Shown here one piece after another: positions 7,687 through 15,718 of a stretch of 44,830 nt of DNA (the first letter of the stretch is position 1; the number at the start of each line of letters is the position of its first letter). Source of the stretch: a virus; the IMG/VR virus record IMGVR_UViG_3300029258_004252, positions 1 through 44,830 of that record. One strand, given 5' to 3'. Under the pieces are notes generated by a model, which did not search any database, had not been told where the DNA came from, and was given only the letters and a program-made list of their open reading frames with translations. The position numbers and the translations under genes are program-made.

Positions 7687-10600
7687 ATGGACTGTGATCC
7701 GTTGGAGAATGAGGAGAAGTTCGAATTTCTATTTGACAGCGTAAAAAGACAATTTTACGCCAGAACGGAGGTGGAAGGAAGAAAAACTAAGCAAGACTTC
7801 GGAATCAGCTTGGAAACGAAGATCGAAAACAAAATGATGTGGATGACTTTCATAAAGAACAAAGAGAGACATTCGATCACAATACCCGTCCCATACACCG
7901 AGAACAACGTAGTCCTTATAAAGAACAATGATGTCAAAAGAGCCGTCTGCCCGTATTATATGAGAGCAGACGAGAGAGTGGTAGATTATCCTACCGCAAT
8001 GTATATGATTATGTGTGAGGACCCTACAGGTATAATCCCCCCGCAGCTTGTAAAAGGTACCCCATTTCTGCAAAGAGTTATAAATTCATTCCAATATGGC
8101 AATACAGCTATTATATGCTACAGTCTTCAGAGAGCTATAAATGAGGTAGTGAATAGAATGCCTCTCCATGAGACAGATCTTAATAGTTGGGTAATGAATC
8201 GTAGGTTGATAATTATCGACCCGCTCTTTGATGAACTGCAAAATCCAGCCAGCCAACTTGACTACCAGATAGAGAAGAATAGAGCTTATTTTAACAAAGG
8301 CTGGACTTCGATAGGCTTGTCTGATGGTACCTTAGCTACCAGAAATTACATTCTCACCGAAGATGTAAGGAAGCTCACGCCGTTTGGGTTGCGGTATCAT
8401 AATCCGGGAAGGAACCTGTTCTCCACGCTTGGGACGAAGGGCGAGGAAGATCCGTTAATAAGGTCCGAATCGATGCAAGCGTTAATGGATAGCGGAGTGA
8501 AGAGAAAAGGTTGGAACCTGTTCACTTTGTTCGCAGACACGCCAGATGTTTTCGAAGATCAGATCCTTGTTGATAGAAGCCACCTCAACAAATTCACAAG
8601 GTACGAGCGTCGCATTCAGTGCTTTGGTGATATATGTGTGAAGAAAGGCGATCACGTAGCAAGAGGGCAAAAATTGTCCGTTGCTCCTGATGGTACAGCT
8701 AAATACTTCGACACAATCGCCGATGACGCTAAGATTATCTCCGTGAACGAAAGCATAGCTAATGTAGGAGGCATAGAAGAAAAGGTCTATAATCTGACTA
8801 TAGAATTTACTCGCAAATTCACAGATGGCACCAAATTTACCAATTTACACGGTAATAAGGGTGTTGTAAGATTTATGGACCTTGGCCATGCAGTAGATCC
8901 CAGAGATGGAAGTTTGAGGAAGATTGATGTTATTTCCGCATGCAAATCTGTTAAAAAGAGGAAGAATTTCGGACAGATTCTTGAAGCATTGTGTAATAAT
9001 ATCACTGGCGAAAAGGGCATAGTTCTCCCTGATAAATATGAATGTCCTGACGCGCTGTTGGAAGAAGCCCTTGAGAAGAAAGGTTTCCCCAAAGATGGCT
9101 GCTGGAAATGCAACACATACGTCGGTGAGTTGACTGGTATATGTGGAGTGGTGTTCTGGGGTGTAATATCTCAGCCTCACGGAGCCTTGTGGGATCGGGG
9201 AGCCACCACTAAGAAGAATGGAAGAGAACTCCGAGTTGCCGGCTTGAAATTTTCAACAGTGGAATTCAGAGCTATCCAAACTCGGTTCGGTAAAGATAAC
9301 CCTGTACTCGACGAGATTATGTCGTACGCCCAGGGGACCGAAGATTTGCATGACAAGCTCAACATTCTACGCTCGAAGCGCGGAGAAAAGGCACCGGGCA
9401 AGTTTGCTGTAAAACTTGAAGATCTGAAACCTGTAACTCAGACGTCAAGTACTATTCTTGATCCAAAGGAAGTGGTAGGTACAGTGGTGGATGAAATGGT
9501 TTATCCGAATGGCTTTATGCTGAAGATACCTGTTCCATTCCAAACTGTGGTAAATAACAGGTTGCAGACCGTCTGCGAAGGCTTTCCAAGAGAAGTAAGC
9601 CCGCAAGAATTTATATCTGACAGTGGGCCCGGTATAACTGAAGGTGCCGTCTATCTAACCGATCATATTTATATCCCATGCGCAAATCTAAGAAAATGCT
9701 GGCGACATGACACAGGCAAACTTGGATTAAGCGAGATTGGGGTATTGGTGAACAACATAGTGCTGCATGGACATAGGTTAATACTTAGACCCCAGGATAC
9801 ATGTAATTATTCCCTGTATCTAAAGGCCATCTCCGAGTATTACAGACGTGTAGCTGAAATGATGGGCACTAAAAGAGGCGACGTAAGCACGTATGGTATG
9901 GCTGTGAGATATCCATATTCTGTCAAAGCGTACGCAACTCTTACTAATGCCATACCTAAGAATACAGTCGAAATTCACAGGGACATGGCTGCAGCGCTCA
10001 GAGTGACCAATGGTGACATTGTTCTGGTAGAAAGATTTCCATGTCTTGGGTTCATGTCCGTTAGACCGCAGAAAATAAGGATAACCGAAGACCCGCTGTG
10101 TAAATATACCATTAGAGTCAGCGGTAATAGCTTAGTATCTATGGGCTTAGATCACGATGGTGATACTATTTACATAGCCTCTTTCCATACACCAGAAGCT
10201 AAGAAAGCATTGAAGAAGGAGTGGACAAATCCTAACAAGTCTTGCTATGATGTAATCAGACTCCTGAACAGGAAAGCTGGAGTTCCTCATACAAAATGCA
10301 TGACTTTGCAGGACTACCATATCCATCCATTCCCAGATCTGGACATTGAAACACACTCCGAACTCGTAAAGCGGGCGACTGGTGTGAAAAGCCATACTGG
10401 ACCAGTGATAGCTCTGGCATACAATATTATGAGATTGGTGGAGAATTCTGACGTGGCTAATGATCAGAAAACAGCCGTCGCTATCGAAGTATTCCTTGAT
10501 AAAACTGGAAACTCAGTGTTCAAGCAGAAACACGGCGTTAAATCTCTCCATGACATAGTAATAGATGCTATCTGCTCCGGCGATGTTGATACTTTAGCAG

Positions 10601-11091
10601 ATAATGGGTTTAAAAGGAGCACCTCAACCATAATCTGCAATGTGATCGCTAAAAAGGCAAAGGAGCTTGGAGTCCACGATTTAAGGAGCTACCACGAATG
10701 GGCTAAGCAAAATGGTGCCAGCAGTATAGTGAATCGCATTGTAAGAGAGCAGAATAAGATTTATTTTGCAAGCAGGGCTCAGCTTACGACTTGTGCTTTA
10801 TTACACCATTTGGAACAGCCATCCGTAGATATTCCAAGCAAAATGTTCCGGTGGGTTACATCAGGGGCTGCAAATAGCATAAAGACGCCTCTCGATGAAA
10901 ACATGCAGAAGGCGGGCTTATTTAAACTTCATACAGATAAATACAGAAGTGCTGCCGAAATGCTGCAGAATGCAATTGACGGCGCTTTGATTAAAACCAT
11001 ACAACCGCCTACAGTATTGCGAGAAAAAGCCCTTGCATGGCGCAAGGAAGTGACAGAGCGAAGAAAAGTTTGGGAAAAGGAGGTCTGGTAG
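7687..11091 (+). CDS. Single-chain two-barrel DNA-dependent RNA polymerase (YonO / crAss-phage type)
   Basis: 1,134 residues. AAGGAGG at 7676-7682 selects ATG 7687 over the in-frame GTG at 7642. One chain carries landmarks of both bacterial subunits in order. Beta-like: GWNLFTLFADTPDVFEDQIL (compare GYNFEDAI), a CVKKGDHVARGQKL flap-like segment, and NLHGNKGVV with His388 in the first double-psi barrel. Beta-prime-like: YGMAVRYPYSVKA, then VLVERFPCLGFMSVRP (compare NRAPTLHR), then GLDHDGDTIYI with Asp822, Asp824 and Asp826, the catalytic Mg-binding triad of the second barrel. This arrangement is known from phage SPbeta YonO, crAss-like phages and eukaryotic RNA-dependent polymerases. It should transcribe phage genes; whether it uses the sigma-like factor at 25.8 kb is unknown. 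Confidence 0.88.
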   Translation: MDCDPLENEEKFEFLFDSVKRQFYARTEVEGRKTKQDFGISLETKIENKMMWMTFIKNKERHSITIPVPYTENNVVLIKNNDVKRAVCPYYMRADERVVDYPTAMYMIMCEDPTGIIPPQLVKGTPFLQRVINSFQYGNTAIICYSLQRAINEVVNRMPLHETDLNSWVMNRRLIIIDPLFDELQNPASQLDYQIEKNRAYFNKGWTSIGLSDGTLATRNYILTEDVRKLTPFGLRYHNPGRNLFSTLGTKGEEDPLIRSESMQALMDSGVKRKGWNLFTLFADTPDVFEDQILVDRSHLNKFTRYERRIQCFGDICVKKGDHVARGQKLSVAPDGTAKYFDTIADDAKIISVNESIANVGGIEEKVYNLTIEFTRKFTDGTKFTNLHGNKGVVRFMDLGHAVDPRDGSLRKIDVISACKSVKKRKNFGQILEALCNNITGEKGIVLPDKYECPDALLEEALEKKGFPKDGCWKCNTYVGELTGICGVVFWGVISQPHGALWDRGATTKKNGRELRVAGLKFSTVEFRAIQTRFGKDNPVLDEIMSYAQGTEDLHDKLNILRSKRGEKAPGKFAVKLEDLKPVTQTSSTILDPKEVVGTVVDEMVYPNGFMLKIPVPFQTVVNNRLQTVCEGFPREVSPQEFISDSGPGITEGAVYLTDHIYIPCANLRKCWRHDTGKLGLSEIGVLVNNIVLHGHRLILRPQDTCNYSLYLKAISEYYRRVAEMMGTKRGDVSTYGMAVRYPYSVKAYATLTNAIPKNTVEIHRDMAAALRVTNGDIVLVERFPCLGFMSVRPQKIRITEDPLCKYTIRVSGNSLVSMGLDHDGDTIYIASFHTPEAKKALKKEWTNPNKSCYDVIRLLNRKAGVPHTKCMTLQDYHIHPFPDLDIETHSELVKRATGVKSHTGPVIALAYNIMRLVENSDVANDQKTAVAIEVFLDKTGNSVFKQKHGVKSLHDIVIDAICSGDVDTLADNGFKRSTSTIICNVIAKKAKELGVHDLRSYHEWAKQNGASSIVNRIVREQNKIYFASRAQLTTCALLHHLEQPSVDIPSKMFRWVTSGAANSIKTPLDENMQKAGLFKLHTDKYRSAAEMLQNAIDGALIKTIQPPTVLREKALAWRKEVTERRKVWEKEVW

Positions 11092-11094
11092 ATC

Positions 11095-11559
11095 ATGTCG
11101 AGAATTGAGCTTAATATAGGAGACAAAGTCCGACCTGCAACTTTGATAGATTACGAGGGGTTCATAATCCCAGTGGCAGATTATATAGTAGCTGCTGCAA
11201 CCACAAACAAATCCGGCCGTCCCAGTGACATCGGAATCGTTTCCGATAAATATAGAGAAGGCTGGGGAGATCTAAATGGTGTCTGCGACGAAGGGCACGG
11301 CTTGTGGGTTAGCGTTTCATTCCTTGTTAGATATTTCAGAGTGAATTCATCTCCCGATAGGGCTCTAATAAAAGACGAATTTGTATTTCGCAGAAAGAAC
11401 CTGAAAGGCAAAATTGGCAACATAATTAGCCAGCTGCCTGGTTCACAGATGCTTTTCGTGGAATTTGACGAAGATCTAGGCGGTTGTTCGGCGGATGGTC
11501 TTGGAAAAGCAGGACACTGTGTTATGATTCCTCAAAGATATATAAAAAATGTAAAATAA
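11095..11559 (+). CDS. Hypothetical protein downstream of the RNA polymerase (154 aa)
   Basis: The SD AGGAGGT lies in the last codons of the polymerase gene, so the two are co-expressed. IELNIGDKVRPATLIDYEGF at the N-terminus and FRRKNLKGKIGNIIS...QMLFVEFDEDLGG later resemble two short SH3/KOW-like barrels, as in the two genes upstream of the polymerase. A role as a polymerase accessory or nucleic-acid binding factor is inferred. No catalytic motif is seen. Confidence 0.55.
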   Translation: MSRIELNIGDKVRPATLIDYEGFIIPVADYIVAAATTNKSGRPSDIGIVSDKYREGWGDLNGVCDEGHGLWVSVSFLVRYFRVNSSPDRALIKDEFVFRRKNLKGKIGNIISQLPGSQMLFVEFDEDLGGCSADGLGKAGHCVMIPQRYIKNVK

Positions 11560-11563
11560 AAAC

Positions 11564-11591
11564 TTGACAAATCTATAAAGATGATTATATT
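11564..11591 (+). promoter_or_regulatory. Sigma-70-type promoter for the SSB-like gene
   Basis: TTGACA at 11564-11569, a 16-base spacer, then TATATT at 11586-11591. The -35 is perfect and the -10 matches five of six consensus bases. It lies in the 129-base gap after the polymerase cluster and about 100 bases before the SSB-like start, so it should open a new transcription unit read by the host or a host-like holoenzyme. Confidence 0.65.
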
Positions 11592-11597
11592 GTTACT

Positions 11598-11671
11598 ATC
11601 GTGGTCATAAGGTTCAAGCGAAGAAAAAAATAATATCGTGGTTGAAACTTTTAAATCGCGAAAAAAATAAA
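11598..11671 (+). repeat. Imperfect 37-base tandem repeat in the SSB leader
   Basis: Two units (11598-11634 and 11635-11671) each begin ATCGTGGT and end in an A-rich run preceded by GCGAA. The middle of the unit varies. They lie between the promoter and the SD of the SSB-like gene and could be a binding site for a regulator or for the SSB itself; that is inference. Confidence 0.45.
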
Positions 11672-11688
11672 AAAGGAGTTGCGAAGAA

Positions 11689-12036
11689 ATGGCAGAAATT
11701 AAAGGTATCACAGAAAATGAATGTAATTTCCAGGGAAGAGTGGTGGAAGACCCAAGTTTTTTCCCAATCGACGGTGGTGAAGGTGCTTTCTTTAGAGTAG
11801 CTACTTTTGTACCTGCCCAAGGTGCAAACAACCAATGGGTGGATCAGAAGAAGATTGTTCCTATCATAAACATGAACGCCGCTAAAACAAATTCCGTTAT
11901 CAAGAAATACGTTAAAGCCGGTAAAGAAGTCAAAGTCCGCTGCTACTACGATACGTGGGAGCAGGATGGCCAGGAAGAAAGTGGTCTCATTATGACCATG
12001 TTGAAACTGGGCGGTGGCACCTATACTGGAAATTAA
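11689..12036 (+). CDS. Single-stranded-DNA-binding-like protein (OB fold)
   Basis: 115 residues with AAAAGGAG upstream. The pattern ECNFQGRVVEDPSFF...FFRVATFVPA...KKIVPIINMNA...VKKYVKAGKEVKVRCYYDTWEQ...LIMTMLKLGG follows the strand order of bacterial SSB OB folds (an F-x-G-R-V strand, a long internal loop, and V-x-x-Y-V-K-K-G before strand 4). It is shorter than typical SSBs and lacks the acidic C-terminal tail that recruits partners. It probably coats ssDNA during phage replication; it has its own promoter, which fits a need for high expression. Confidence 0.65.
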   Translation: MAEIKGITENECNFQGRVVEDPSFFPIDGGEGAFFRVATFVPAQGANNQWVDQKKIVPIINMNAAKTNSVIKKYVKAGKEVKVRCYYDTWEQDGQEESGLIMTMLKLGGGTYTGN

Positions 12037-12039
12037 AGC

Positions 12040-12084
12040 TACTACCACCGTAGGTACTGAAGTCAAGAATCTATGGTGGTGGTA
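12040..12084 (+). other. Long hairpin after the SSB-like gene
   Basis: The arm at 12040-12053 (TACTACCACCGTAG) pairs with 12071-12084 (CTATGGTGGTGGTA) over 14 positions with two G-U pairs; the loop is 17 bases. No T-run follows, so it is not a standard terminator. It may protect the abundant SSB mRNA 3' end or limit read-through. Confidence 0.5.
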
Positions 12085-12152
12085 AAAATCTCGACATTTC
12101 ACCAAAAAGGAGATAGTCACACGACTAAAATAAAGCATAGGAGATTATAGAA

Positions 12153-12578
12153 ATGTTTGAGAAACAGAAAAGTGTCGCTCTTGGGAGCGGAAGCAGGAAA
12201 AAAGGTGTAGCTCTAGCAGTGAAGCCCAGATCGTTGGAAGAGAGAGTGTCCGTCCTTGAAGCTATGGTGCAGAATCTACTTGAGTTAAATTCTGAAATAA
12301 TAAACGAAAAGGTGGACACCAGTTCAAATGCGTATGGGGATACCTCTGTAAATAAAGATGGCCTCCCTTATAATATGTGTTTAGTTGGTGCTGACAAACA
12401 TGGCTTCCTAAGGATGCTGAAAGTTGCTAAAGACGGGTATACGGTAGATAATGCCAAGTACAATTCTCTATCAGCCGCTGCTGAAGCAGTAAGTGGTATA
12501 ATCAGAAAAAGTGGTTGGGTATTCTGGAGATTGCCTGACGGCAGAACTGCGAAGGAAGCTTTCAAAAATAGGCGATAG
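12153..12578 (+). CDS. RAMA/DUF4357-like small protein (141 aa)
   Basis: AGGAG precedes the ATG. An N-terminal coiled-coil candidate (residues about 28-50) is followed by a C-terminal module YNSLSAAAEAVSG...SGWVFWRLPDG. The S-L-S-x-A-A ... G ... G-W-x-F-W pattern is what I know from RAMA and DUF4357-type modules linked to DNA methylases and restriction systems, where it is thought to bind modified DNA. No nuclease or methylase domain is attached. The role is inferred: recognition of modified DNA, or interference with a host system. Confidence 0.45.
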   Translation: MFEKQKSVALGSGSRKKGVALAVKPRSLEERVSVLEAMVQNLLELNSEIINEKVDTSSNAYGDTSVNKDGLPYNMCLVGADKHGFLRMLKVAKDGYTVDNAKYNSLSAAAEAVSGIIRKSGWVFWRLPDGRTAKEAFKNRR

Positions 12579-12583
12579 CTCAT

Positions 12584-13126
12584 ATGGCAAAGAATAAAAA
12601 GAGGAAGAGGAAAAAGAAATTCTATAGCAAAAAAGAATTTGTGAACATCTTCTGCTCGAAATGTGGTTTGTGCGAAGGTGATCCCACCTTTTGCTATCAT
12701 AGAATTTATAAAATTGCTCCAAAACTCTTCATAAATGAGATTCACAAAGCTATATTAGAGGTGAGAGAATGGAATGAGATAGGCGGCGTGGATTGGGGCA
12801 TGGCTCCTGGCCATTTCAGATATGCTGTGTGTCATAAACTCGCAGAACATTGCCAGGGTGACAAAGATTGTGCTATTACCTGCGAACACTTTGAAACCTG
12901 CTTTAGAGAATTCGAAGACCAAATTAAAGGTCTTGGCGGCGCAAAACTATCAAAGCGTCGCCTCAAGAAAAAGAAGAAGAAAAAAGCTAAACAGAAATTT
13001 ATAGTGAAGGCATATCCAACGGCCTTCATGAACAACGATGAAAATTGGAAGAAGGTAATAGAGAGGATACTATCGGATGGAGATAATAATCGAGAACAAA
13101 ATAAGGCTGAAACAGGCTCCGTCTGA
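12584..13126 (+). CDS. Hypothetical Cys/His-rich basic protein (180 aa)
   Basis: Not recognised. It has a basic start (KNKKRKRKKK), a Cys cluster FCSKCGLCEGDPTFCYH, a second cluster AVCHKLAEHCQGDKDCAITCEHFETC, and a poly-Lys stretch around residues 125-137. The clusters suggest one or two zinc sites. The 3' end overlaps the following helicase gene by 50 bases. It is possibly a nucleic-acid-binding partner of that helicase. Confidence 0.55.
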   Translation: MAKNKKRKRKKKFYSKKEFVNIFCSKCGLCEGDPTFCYHRIYKIAPKLFINEIHKAILEVREWNEIGGVDWGMAPGHFRYAVCHKLAEHCQGDKDCAITCEHFETCFREFEDQIKGLGGAKLSKRRLKKKKKKKAKQKFIVKAYPTAFMNNDENWKKVIERILSDGDNNREQNKAETGSV

Positions 13127-14486
13127 ACTAAAAGATAGGTTAATATCTGAATTAAAAATTGCAAACCCCAAACATGCAGAGGCTGTCAGAGCTGGTAGAA
13201 GCACTTGGAACGTCAATCCATTTATATATAACTTCGACATATTACCAGATGACAGCTTAAGGATACCAAGAGGATACTTACGCAATCTTGAAGCCGCAAT
13301 GGTAGATATGGGAGTGGAAGGCAGGATTACTGACAATAGGCCCATAATCGAGCCAAATTACAACATTGGATCAGGGAGGATAAGATATAGACCTTACCAA
13401 TATGACGCTGTAATGGAGCTGACGAATTTTGAGGAAGGCGTTCTTGTAGCTCCAGCAGGTAGCGGTAAAACGGTTATAGGTATCAGCTTAGTGCCTCTGT
13501 ACGGCCTACCGACTCTCTGGTTGACACATACTGATGCTTTAGCAAGACAAGCTGTAGACAGGATAAACTTCTTTCTACCTTCCCTTGAAGAAGAGGATAT
13601 TGGGTTAATAGGCCGTGGCAAATGGAAAGTTGGAAGGATGTTCACCGTTGCTATGGTCCAGACACTAGTCCGCAGATTAAAAGCAATCCACAAAATAAAG
13701 AATGAGTTTGGTCTAATAATACTTGACGAAGCTCACCATTGTCCTGCTTCAACTTTCATGAAAGTCGTAGGACACTTCAATCCATGTCGCCTTTACGGCC
13801 TAACAGCTACTCCCTATAGAAGGGACAAACTGCAAGATTTAATGTTCCAGACGATTGGACCAGTGGTAGTGCGGATTCCAATTGAGGAAGTGGAGAAATA
13901 TGGGGGTGTTATGAGACCCACTGTAAAATATAGAGCCTTCTCTCATTATAGACCTGTGGATATGTCTAACACAGCTAAGATAATGACAGATTTCATAATG
14001 CACAATGACAAAAGAAATCACATGGTAGTAAGTGATGTTCTGGATGAAGCTACACAAGGTAATATATGTATAGTATTATCAAACAGAAAGGCTCACTGCG
14101 AAGTCTTGTATGATCTGCTTTCCATAGGCTGGGATAAAACAGGCATAGCCACCGGCAATTATACTAAGAAATATGTGGACGAACAGATAGATAGGCTAAA
14201 TAGTGGTGAAATAACCGTATTAGTTTGTACCGACCAGTTGTTAGGAGAAGGTTTTGACTATGCTCCTTTAAACAGAGCCTTCCTTGCAGCACCGTTCCGA
14301 GCAGAAGCGAAATGTGAGCAGATCATAGGTAGAATACAGCGTCCAGCTCCTGGAAAAAAAGATGCTATAGTATATGATTATGTAGATACTAATATAGGTG
14401 TTATACAGAATCAATTCTATAGTAAGTATGGGGCTTGTAGATACGCTGCCTATGAGCGTCTTGGAGTGAACATTGAACCGTATTAA
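13077..14486 (+). CDS. DEAH-box superfamily 2 helicase
   Basis: 469 residues. Motif I is VAPAGSGKT (Lys131), motif II is LIILDEAHH (Asp217-Glu218), motif III is LTATP, and motif VI is EQIIGRIQRP (near residue 433). The layout resembles the XPB/RadD/UvsW-type group of DNA helicases: a short N-terminal domain followed by two RecA-like domains. GAGAGGA nine bases before the ATG supports this start, inside the previous gene. A role in replication, branch remodelling or repair is likely; the exact substrate cannot be read from the sequence. Confidence 0.85.
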   Translation: MEIIIENKIRLKQAPSELKDRLISELKIANPKHAEAVRAGRSTWNVNPFIYNFDILPDDSLRIPRGYLRNLEAAMVDMGVEGRITDNRPIIEPNYNIGSGRIRYRPYQYDAVMELTNFEEGVLVAPAGSGKTVIGISLVPLYGLPTLWLTHTDALARQAVDRINFFLPSLEEEDIGLIGRGKWKVGRMFTVAMVQTLVRRLKAIHKIKNEFGLIILDEAHHCPASTFMKVVGHFNPCRLYGLTATPYRRDKLQDLMFQTIGPVVVRIPIEEVEKYGGVMRPTVKYRAFSHYRPVDMSNTAKIMTDFIMHNDKRNHMVVSDVLDEATQGNICIVLSNRKAHCEVLYDLLSIGWDKTGIATGNYTKKYVDEQIDRLNSGEITVLVCTDQLLGEGFDYAPLNRAFLAAPFRAEAKCEQIIGRIQRPAPGKKDAIVYDYVDTNIGVIQNQFYSKYGACRYAAYERLGVNIEPY

Positions 14487-14497
14487 AGTGAGGTATT

Positions 14498-15718
14498 ATG
14501 GATATACCGTTAACAGTGTCTGAAATGATGGATAAGCGAAACAACGATAAACTATCGGAGAGACGCCTTATAAGGATGCCTGAAGATTTCAGGAATCTTT
14601 ATATGATAGAACTGCACGATTATATTTCTATTCGTGCTACTGACAACAAGAACACAATAGTTCTAAAAGTTGCTCCTGCCTATAAAGAAGATGTTGAGAA
14701 TGATTCCTTGTCAGCATATGTAACAACGGAAGCGTTCGAAATGTCCAATGTAAAGGGGATAAAGACATCGAAGAGGAGTCAAGATGTCGAATTAGTCCAA
14801 GGTATAACCTTAGGCTGCGATCCTGAAGCATTTCTGGTAGATCCGCGTGATAACATAATTCCGGCGAATTTATTCTTCCGCAAATATGCAAATGTAGGAT
14901 ACGATGGTTTAATGATAGAGTTTAGGCCAATGCCAAGCCTTAGCGAGAGAACCGTAGCAGAAAATTTAATGAAACTAATAACCAGCGCCAGGCACAAACT
15001 GGACAAAGCTCACAACAGATCCCTAGCATATAGAGGTATACCTGCTGGGAAGTACATCAAACTATTGGCCGCTTCTTCACACAAAAACACAGCTGCCGGA
15101 TTTCATTTACATTTTGGTTTGCCGGGTCAATTATTGGGCAACCATTTACATACCAGGAAGATGTTGGCAGGACAGATGGTGAAGGCTTTGGATTTTTACG
15201 TTGGTATTCCGGCAATCATTCCCGAAGGGATAACGGATCATTTCCGAAGGACTTTTGTAACAAGTCAGTATGGGAAGCCAGGTAATTATATACTTGACAA
15301 CAGAACATTGGAATACAGAGTTCCAGGTGGGTCATTGTTGAGACACCCAGTATTGACAGAAGGTATCTTGGGTCTTGGAGCAGTTGTTATTGAAGATATC
15401 GTGAGTAGGGTCAAAACCATCACAAACAATTACGTACTGCTTGAAAGTATGTTGCCAGATGAGAGCCTAAAAGCAGTATACCCCCATCTACCGACAGCAG
15501 CAGATATTTATAAAGCAATAGTAAATCCCAACACTGCATTCGCAGAGTCTAAACTGGACACTATCATCTCAGATGTGAGGCAAATGATAGGTTATGAATC
15601 AAGAAAAAGCTCAGTCGAGAATTTTTTTAAGTTCATAAGACACAGCTTCAGTAATGACATAAACTACAATTGGAGGAAGTATTATGAGGGACAATCGAGG
15701 CCGGTGGACATGTATTAG
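14498..15718 (+). CDS. phiEco32-type COOH-NH2 ligase (amidoligase)
   Basis: 406 residues. LGCDPEAFLVD (residues 105-115) is the first acidic motif, IEFRPMPS the second, GFHLHFGLPG (His203, His205) the HxH motif and LEYRVPGGSLLRHP the late arginine motif. These are the expected metal, ATP and carboxylate contacts of the glutamine-synthetase/GCS-like fold. The reaction should be ATP-dependent formation of an amide or peptide-like bond. The gene overlaps the next, unrelated-looking amidoligase by 35 bases, so the two are likely made together. Confidence 0.8.
   Translation: MDIPLTVSEMMDKRNNDKLSERRLIRMPEDFRNLYMIELHDYISIRATDNKNTIVLKVAPAYKEDVENDSLSAYVTTEAFEMSNVKGIKTSKRSQDVELVQGITLGCDPEAFLVDPRDNIIPANLFFRKYANVGYDGLMIEFRPMPSLSERTVAENLMKLITSARHKLDKAHNRSLAYRGIPAGKYIKLLAASSHKNTAAGFHLHFGLPGQLLGNHLHTRKMLAGQMVKALDFYVGIPAIIPEGITDHFRRTFVTSQYGKPGNYILDNRTLEYRVPGGSLLRHPVLTEGILGLGAVVIEDIVSRVKTITNNYVLLESMLPDESLKAVYPHLPTAADIYKAIVNPNTAFAESKLDTIISDVRQMIGYESRKSSVENFFKFIRHSFSNDINYNWRKYYEGQSRPVDMY

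Noticed and set aside
12040-12084. Terminator after the SSB-like gene
   Set aside because: The hairpin is long, but As rather than Ts follow it.
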